DNA of 64,000 nucleotides, from assembly GCA_023627715.1 (NCBI GenBank), contig JAMAHW010000062.1, positions 124,001-188,000 of the forward strand, in the 5' to 3' direction. The stretch is from Periconia sp. R9002. Taxonomy: Eukaryota; Ascomycota; Dothideomycetes; Pleosporales; Periconiaceae. Positions 57,335-64,000 of this stretch are shown here, piece by piece (the first letter of the stretch is position 1; each line of letters opens with the position of its first letter). The position numbers and the translations under genes were made by a program. The notes beneath the pieces were generated by a model. That model ran no database searches and was not told the origin of the DNA. It saw nothing but the letters and a program-made list of their open reading frames with translations.

Positions 57335-59138
57335 GACCTTTCCGTGATGCAGCCAGTAGCGGTTTCACGTAGATGCGTGTAGGTGTTAGGAGGTTCTCTC
57401 CGACCGTTTTGCTCTGATCCCATGGGGCAGTGTCGTGGAATCCAAGCCCTTTCTTCTCTATGATCTTGCGCACCAGTGAGAAGCCATTGGAGTGGACGCC
57501 GCTCGACGCGAGCCCTAGCAGGACGTCGCCTTCGACCATGGCGGAAAAGTCTGGTAATATAGTGGTACCTCTCTTGATCGCTCCAATCGCACATCCTCCT
57601 GCGTCGTACTCGCCATCTTTATAGATTCCTGGCATCTCCGCAGTCTCGCCGCCTATGAGAGCAGCACCCGACTGTTTGCACCCATTTGCTACACCTTCTA
57701 CAAATTTGGCTGCGTTCTTGACGCTAAGTTTGCTGCAGGCATAATAGTCCAGGAACATGAGAGGTTCGGCGCCTTGTACAACAAGATCGTTCACGTTCAT
57801 TGCGACCAGGTCGATCCCAACTGTATCGTGCTTATCCATCTCGAACGCAATCTTGACTTTTGTGCCAATGCCATCGATGGCCCCAACGAGGATAGGCGAT
57901 TCTTTGTAGCCCGCCGCCTCCAGATCCAGAAGTCCTCCAAAGCCTCCGATCTTACCATCCGCGCCGGGCCTCCTAGTTCCCGCAGTATATGCCTTGATGG
58001 CCTTGACAAGGTCGTTTCCTGCATCAATACTGACGCCCGAGGAGGCATACGTCATGGATTCTTCCAGTTGCGGTGTAGGTTGCTGGAACTGCGACACCGT
58101 CGTCCCTTCTGTTGCCAACTCCAGAAGTTTCCAATCACAGGTGATGCCCTCTTTCTTGAATTCTGCAAGAAGATGATTGGCGATGGCATCGAAGTTTGTG
58201 GTGGCCAACGCCAGAATCGTAGGTCCTGCACCGGATAGACAGATACCAAGAAGACCAGGGTGGGTTTCAGGGGTGACAGACTGCAGAATCTCTGTCAAGC
58301 CGGGGATGAGGCCGCGGCGGTATGGCTGATGAATCTTATCCTGCATTGCGGTATAAATCATGCCTGGATCTGGAGGTGATTGACCCAATGCAGTTGTCAA
58401 GACGGCCAAGCGCTGCATGTTGAAAACAATATCTTTGCGCGAATAACTATCTGGCAGCACTCCTCTTGCTTTCGCCGTCGAAACCTCAAACTGGGGAATG
58501 ATGCATATGCACTTGATCTCGGGTGACCAGTTGAACTTTGTATAGTGTCCGATGTTCTCAGGCGGTTGTGGAGGTTGCAAACCCGTATCAACACCACCAG
58601 CAGGCTCAGGAAGGACCTCGCTGAGCGGAATCTCAAGCCTTTCTGTGTCTTCGGGCGACAACTCGTTCAGATATGTGCCGACGAAACCGCCGTAGAGCGC
58701 GGCAGCGACATTGTCTGGGTGTCGCTCCTCCATGAGGCAGTAGTCGAGCATGCGCGCCTTGGATAGCTGAAGGCCTCCCACTTCATTGGCGATCTGAACA
58801 CCGGCGACAATGGCAGCGGCTGATGAACCCAGGCCACGGCCAAGGGGAATGGGGTTTATAACATGGACGTGAGTTTCGGGGGGGAAGGCGCGAATGCCGT
58901 GGCAGCGGAGCACGTAGACGGCGGTACGAGTGATGAGGTTATCTTGGGCGACGAGGGGGACGGATGAGGCATTGTCACCCTCGTAGGTGATGCGACAGTT
59001 GAGAGGGTAGGTGGATGACTCCTGCTTGGTCACGGTAAGCTGCACCTCGAGGTAGAGATTGAGGGCGAGGCCGATGACATCAAAGCCCGGGCCAATGTTG
59101 GCCGACGAGCAGGGCACTTTAATGACAGTCGTCGGCAT
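57003..59138 (-). CDS. Fusion of homoserine kinase (ThrB) and AIR synthetase (PurM-type) in one uninterrupted frame
   Basis: Single exon, 711 aa, from the ATG at 59138. Residues 1-348 are a full GHMP homoserine kinase: KVPCSSANIGPGFDVIGLAL at the start, PLGRGLGSSAAAIVAG (98-113), LSGAGPTILAL (301-311) and DWKLLELATEG near its end (homoserine + ATP to O-phosphohomoserine, threonine pathway). A short linker (QFQQPTPQLEES) leads to Met362 and a full phosphoribosylformylglycinamidine cyclo-ligase domain (362-711): GVSIDAGNDLV, DGIGTKVKIA, VGIDLVAMNVNDLVVQGAEP, GGETAEMPG, SSGVHSNGFSLVRK and HITGGGLSENIPR (FGAM to AIR, purine pathway). In fungi AIR synthetase normally is the C-terminal half of the GARS-AIRS protein (Ade5,7). 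Here no GARS is present; whether the genome has a separate Ade5,7 is unknown. The AIRS active loop reads AIDGIGTK rather than the usual TDGVGTK, so this copy may be diverged. No stop or intron separates the halves. Confidence 0.92.
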
Positions 59139-60139
59139 TGTGTCGTGCAGTGCCAGTCGGTGTTGGATGGTGGTATGTGTGAACAGTCCTGCCCGAAGTC
59201 TGGACAGACGAGACGGGGAACTATTGTGCCAGAGGAAAAATGGCAGGAAAAAAATACTAGGAAAAAGGTTATCGACGGTACGGTCATGGTGGGGCAGACG
59301 CCGAAGGTCCGATAGCGGGGTAGTTGGGACGCACCGCCACAACGCCACACGTGCTCTGCCACATCTTCCCATCTGGCAGGTGTGTGGATTCTTCCCTTGT
59401 ACCAACTACATGGTTGTTCATCAACAAGTGTGTATCTGATGCATCTTCACCGGACAAGGCAGACTCGTCTGTTCTCCTTTCGTCCATATCAGCTCCTCCG
59501 TAGCTTCCAACCCCATCACGGCTGATGTCTGCGCACACCGGTGGACATGTTGAGCAAGGTGTACATTGACGTAGTTACCTAGATGAATGATACAAGCAAG
59601 CCGGTCGGTACGTGTACAGTGTGTATGCACATGCGGAATCGTTCATCGGTTACATGATGATAAGAGTGAGTTTGTGAAGCTGGATTCAACGTAAACATGT
59701 ACACCCTTTATCTCGTCCTCTTCCGCAGTTCCGCAGCTGGCCCCCCGGCGTTTGACGTGGCAGCACTTGAGCGCAACGCACGCTGTGCGACACCTCTCAC
59801 CTTACATAACCGTAGTGGGCTCTGCAACTGCAACTGCCCTCAGCCTCCATGTCCATCGCCTAACACGTGCCGTGGCCTCAGCTGCTCCCGTCTGCTCGCC
59901 AGCCCCAATTCCTTGCTCCCTCTACCAGGCAACCTTCTTCACCCGCTGGTACTTAGTCCGTCTTGGTGTGCCTGCCCGTCATTGATTGCGCCAGGCAGCC
60001 AAACACGTGCAGCACATCAGCTTATTTGCTACCTACATACTGGCATACAATTATCTTCAACCTCGCCTGCTTTCGTCGGCCCTCCACCTTCGTTCCCATT
60101 ATTCAAACTGCCCCCTGCCCAGGCAGCCATTCATCTGCT
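59139..60139. other. 1-kb divergent promoter region
   Basis: Lies between the ATG of the homoserine kinase-AIRS gene (minus) and that of the AAA ATPase gene (plus). Open frames extending from both genes into this region are Cys/Pro/Ser-rich and are read as leaders. No other gene. Confidence 0.6.
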
Positions 60140-62462
60140 ATGGATGGGTTTCGAAATGACTTCCAGGATTTACAAGCAGAGTTCTTGCGAATGCAGAATA
60201 GGGAGCGTTTACTACATGTACGCCAGCGTGCTGCCCAGGAAGGCAACGCCAGTTGGCTCCGTCCACCATCACCAAGTCATAGTCTGACCTCTTCCGAGGG
60301 CGGAGACGATTCAGGCGAACCTGTTCAAGAGTTTGTCCTTAGCAACGGCTCAAAACCCAATTCCAAGGATCCCGACGTCTCAGAAGCCCTCGAGAATGGC
60401 GACGGAGAAGCACAAGAGGAAGAACAATGCGACGCCCAGTACGAGCCTGGCATGAAGACCGGGCTTAAGAATCTGTACTCAGGCAAAGAGGATCGCAAAG
60501 GCCGTTATCAATGGCTAGAAAAGATGCCAAAAGATTTGGGTGGGCCTGCCGAAAACAAGAAGACTGCCAAATGGGCGCTACTTGTGCGCAATGTCAAAGT
60601 CTACAACGATCCTACCAAAGTTCTGGCCATACACTCCATAGTCGTTCAGAGCCCGTTACTGAAGACCCTTTTAGCAGGCGTGCTAAAAGGTTACCCTGGC
60701 ATTACCGTGGGCCTCAATCGCCTGGAGTTCTCCGGAAAATTTGAGCCGCTGATCCACCGATGGTCTGAGTTGCAAACTGCCATCTCAAAGCTCAGTGCTG
60801 AGACTGAGGCTGATCGAACGACCAAGGAGCACGCTGAACTTCTACAAAAGGTCTTGGTGGACGAATTCAAAACCCTGATTGACACCTCGCAGGATATGAA
60901 AAACAAACGGGTTATGACGTACGAGGACTTATGGACCCTTTTTCAGCCAGGGGCTATCATCTTTTCTCGGCAAGACGGCCAAGAGACTGCAATGACACTT
61001 ACAACCACTCGATATGCTCAAGATGCCAAAGGAAACCCTTGCTTTTGGGTCCGATGCAAATACGTGGACTGGGATGGAACGAAATTTGGCACTCAAGGTA
61101 TCAACATTCCAATATACCCTTATGCTGGAACGAGGCATATCGCCCAGCTCCGCGCTTTTCCGATCGAGTACCATCCGGATGCAAAAGCCCTCAGAGAGCG
61201 CCTTATTGAGCGCGGGGCTAAGGCGGACGCACTTGCAGGGCCCAACTACCGATCGTACCATGGCATGGGATGGCGCTATGGACATCAAGGCACCAAGGAC
61301 AAGTACAACGTCAAAGGGAGAATCGTGATCGATACTTACGGCTGGAATCGATTCAACCCTACCTTTGCCGTTTTTGTCACCCCGTTTCCTCCCAAGGACA
61401 TTACACAGAGTGGCAAAGACGCTACTGGTGGCGGTATTGTGGTCGAGGATGATGAAGGCGATGGGGATGATAGCGGTATGCCAGAAGATGGTCATTTCGC
61501 CGACGAAGAAGATGCAGCTCGCCGTCCGCCCCTTACGGAGGAACAGAAGCTCGTGTGTACCCCCCTATTGCGTGGATACAGTCTGAAAACCAAGGATTGG
61601 CTCAACTTCTTCGTCAACTCGGTGAAAGACATCGAGTGGCAGACGGACGCTTTTGATCGCTTGGTCCTACCTAAAAACCAGAAAGAACTCATTCTCGGTT
61701 TCACGGAGTCACAGCGCAAATATCGTGACACGTTCGACGATGTGATTGAAGGCAAGGGCCGCGGCATGATCATTTTGCTATGTGGACCGCCCGGTGTTGG
61801 TAAAACACTTACTGCGGAGTCTGTCGCTGAGGAGATAAAGGTGCCTTTGTTCATGATGAGTGCTGGAGATTTGGGATTAGATCCTAGCCGAGTGGAGTCT
61901 AAACTTCAAGATATCCTTGAGATGTGCACGCGTTGGCACAGTGTCCTTCTTCTCGACGAAGCCGACGTATTTTTGGAGCAGCGCTCGCTCCACGAGCTTG
62001 AGAGGAATAAACTTGTTAGTATCTTCCTGCGAGTATTGGAGTACTTTGAAGGTATGCATAACCTCTCTCCCAACTTTCACCTCTCGCCGGCTGACAATTA
62101 TAGGCACAATGTTCTTGACTACCAACCGTGTCAATACATTCGACCCCGCATTCCAATCGCGCATCCATATCTCGCTCGACTACCCGGAACTTTCGGCCAA
62201 ATCCCGCCGCACCGTGTGGAAGAACTTCCTCGACAATTCCAGCCAGGAGCACACCGTTACCAAAGACCAGCTCGACGAGTTGGCCCGGATGAACGTCAAT
62301 GGCCGCCAGATCAAAAACATTCTCAAGATAGCACGGCTGTTGGCCACACGCAACGAAGCTAAGCTCAGCCACGATCACATCATCACCACTTTGGAGGTGA
62401 CACAGCATCTTCATAACGAAACGCAATTCGCCGAACGCACCAAGGGCAGCCTTTATGGCTAG
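60140..62462 (+). CDS. AAA+ ATPase with DUF7025-like middle domain
   Basis: Exons 60140-62051 and 62104-62462 give 756 aa; the 52-bp intron has donor GTATGC and acceptor TTATAG and joins YFEG to TMFLTTNRVN. The N-terminus (1-100) is a disordered acidic region after an initial helix. The middle (about 230-430) has YEDLWTLFQPGAIIF and WDGTKFGTQGINIPIYPY, typical of the DUF7025-type region of fungal AAA proteins. The ATPase core has Walker A GPPGVGKT (549-556), Walker B LLLDEADVF (about 603-611), sensor 1 FLTTNR and an arginine-finger region DPAFQSRIHIS, followed by the small helical lid (NGRQIKNILKIARLLA). The frame is open upstream to 59963, but this ATG starts the conserved-looking protein. 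Substrates are unknown; this is a large, mostly uncharacterised fungal family. Confidence 0.92.
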
Positions 62463-63334
62463 TCCGAAATACCTAGCGTGTGGCAATCGCGATCAGCGAA
62501 ACGCAGGAGGAAACAGTCAACCATGGGGTTGAGGTCATGGCGTTCACCGTGAAAGTCTTTGAATATACTGATTTTTGAGGTTTTTCGGAGAGCGGATCAT
62601 CAGGTGGACAGGAACATGGAGTTTTGGGGTTACTTTTAGAATCAAAGCCAGAGCATGGCCGCCGTGCAGTCTAGCCCTGGACCCTACATACGGAGATAGA
62701 TGAAAATTTACACGGATACATGCAGATCAGGGTACTGTGCATGTAACCTCTCCATATCACGTGTTTCAAAGTGCCATGGTAATGTCCACATCACCATCCC
62801 CTTCCCCTCTTTTCACCCCCCGCAAACCAGCGGTGTACAATGGGACTAACAATAAAGTATCACCGTGCATTGCATACAAACTTGAGTCGGAGCATCTTGC
62901 GCCAATAAATCTCCTCCGCTCTTGGAGGTTTTTTTGTGTTCCAGATTAGGGTTGCAATCAACTTTTTTAGCTTTTCGCTTTTCCAAGTTTTGCGACCCTT
63001 GCATTATTCATGTACGACATATGGGTAGAATATCATTCTTCTCCACTTCCGTACCCTGTCTTCTCACGTTTCCCCAATGACCCTGTTTGCCACTTGCCCC
63101 TAGTACACGCCCCATATAAATATGTAGACTGCTAATTGGATGCTGCAGCGCAAACGATCGTCATTGTCCTCGCGAGCCTCACCGCACCTGCCTGCCTTCC
63201 TGCTCAATTTATCTGAAGATATATCAATCCATCAACTCGACACAGTTTGGATTCTTCCAACACCAATCCATAAATCTCCGCCTAGTTATATTACTGCTCC
63301 ATCTCCACACACAAGCCAACAACCAAAGGCAACC
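62463..63334. other. Intergenic region, nothing recognised
   Basis: 3' flank of the AAA gene and promoter of the small secreted-protein gene. A C/A-rich leader runs from about 63220 to 63334. Confidence 0.55.
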
Positions 63335-63981
63335 ATGCACCTCACCCACCTCCCCCCAACCCTCGCAACCGCCCTCGCGCTCCTCCAATCAAACGTCCAA
63401 GCCGCCCCAGCGCACCCAATCAACGCGCCTCAAATCCGCGACGTACATCTCCCTCCCTTCCTCCCCTAACCACCCTACATTCCCTCCCTCAAATCCGCAC
63501 CCAAGCTAACCCAAAACCTCACCTCCAGACAACGACGTCACAACGCCTCACACTCCTCCTCAGCCCCTCCCTCCCCTCCTACCCCATGCCCGCACTCCCC
63601 CCTTCCAACGACACATCACCTTCACCGCCCGCCAACACGACCCTCCTCGTCTCCACGCGCGTAACCTCCACAGGCACGTACCCCTTCAAGAACGAGACCT
63701 TCGACCCCAGCAGCCCAGACCCAACGACCCCTGTGCCCTTCACGTGGATGAAGGTGCAGGTGAGTCGTCAGGATCGAGTTGGCGTCGTGGTCGACTGGAC
63801 TAAGGTGCCTGTGGACGTCGAGGAGTGGGGGATGTGGTTTGATGTTGCGAAGTTGGGGGATGGAGAGGCGAGGGAGGCTGGGGAGAAGGAGAGGACGGTG
63901 CCGTTGAGCGTGGTCGGGGTTAGTCCGGATGGGTTGCAGAGTTTCTTTGGAAGTGGGGAGGTCGTTGTCGTTGAGGAGTGA
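63335..63981 (+). CDS. Small secreted protein of unknown function
   Basis: Exons 63335-63442 and 63529-63981 give 186 aa; the 86-bp C-rich intron has donor GTACAT, CTAAC branch sites and acceptor CTCCAG. Residues 1-23 form a signal peptide (LATALALLQSNVQA before an AP cleavage region). The mature part is cysteine-free with several N-glycosylation sequons (NDTS, NTT, NET). It reads like a beta-rich domain: TWMKVQVSRQDRVGVVVDW, EEWGMWFDVAK. No family was recognised. Lack of cysteines argues against a typical apoplastic effector, but secretion is well supported. The stop is 19 bp before the end of the window region shown. Confidence 0.7.
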
Positions 63982-64000
63982 CGTGATGTGGGTGGGTGTA

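Overview
This is a window from a filamentous ascomycete nuclear genome (Pezizomycotina; a plant-associated Dothideomycete-like fungus would fit, but the class is inference). Genes are monocistronic on both strands, with short introns of about 47-60 bp (GT..AG, CTAAC/CTRAY-like branch sites) and a few of 80-250 bp. Several families are fungus-specific: Zn2Cys6 regulator, Cch1, NLP, DUF7025-type AAA ATPase, and a PNP/NB-ARC/TPR NLR. All exon boundaries were worked out by hand from splice motifs, frame and family conservation. No tRNA, rRNA or CRISPR was seen.

Left part (1-13.7 kb): the 3' end of an unknown gene; a secreted necrosis-inducing-like protein (NLP); a Zn2Cys6 transcription factor whose second intron must be GC-AG; a gene-poor stretch; a classical SDR and a PRISE-type reductase facing each other; a decayed 3'-5' exonuclease fragment; and an F-box-like protein with a TATA box and two upstream palindromes.

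Middle left (14-30 kb): a small PPxY/one-TM protein, the voltage-gated calcium channel Cch1 (four exons resolved), a large protein with two cyclic-nucleotide-binding domains, an F-box and leucine-rich repeats, and an arginine/proline-rich protein with a glycine zipper.

Accessory block (30.8-48 kb): an F-box protein with an extreme acidic tail, a one-TM protein of unknown function, a trypsin-fold protease joined to two Myb/SANT modules, two related C2H2 proteins flanking an NLR-type STAND protein (PNP/UDP phosphorylase - NB-ARC - TPR), and a broken TDT-family transporter. The mix of NLR, protease and zinc-finger paralogues suggests a self/non-self or stress-recognition neighbourhood; that link is inference.

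Right part (49.5-64 kb), mostly housekeeping: bestrophin-like anion channel, RidA/Hmf1-Mmf1 (with a 14-nt microexon), adenine phosphoribosyltransferase, a single-ORF fusion of homoserine kinase with AIR synthetase, a DUF7025-type AAA ATPase and a small secreted protein. The homoserine kinase-AIR synthetase fusion is the most unusual coding observation in the window.
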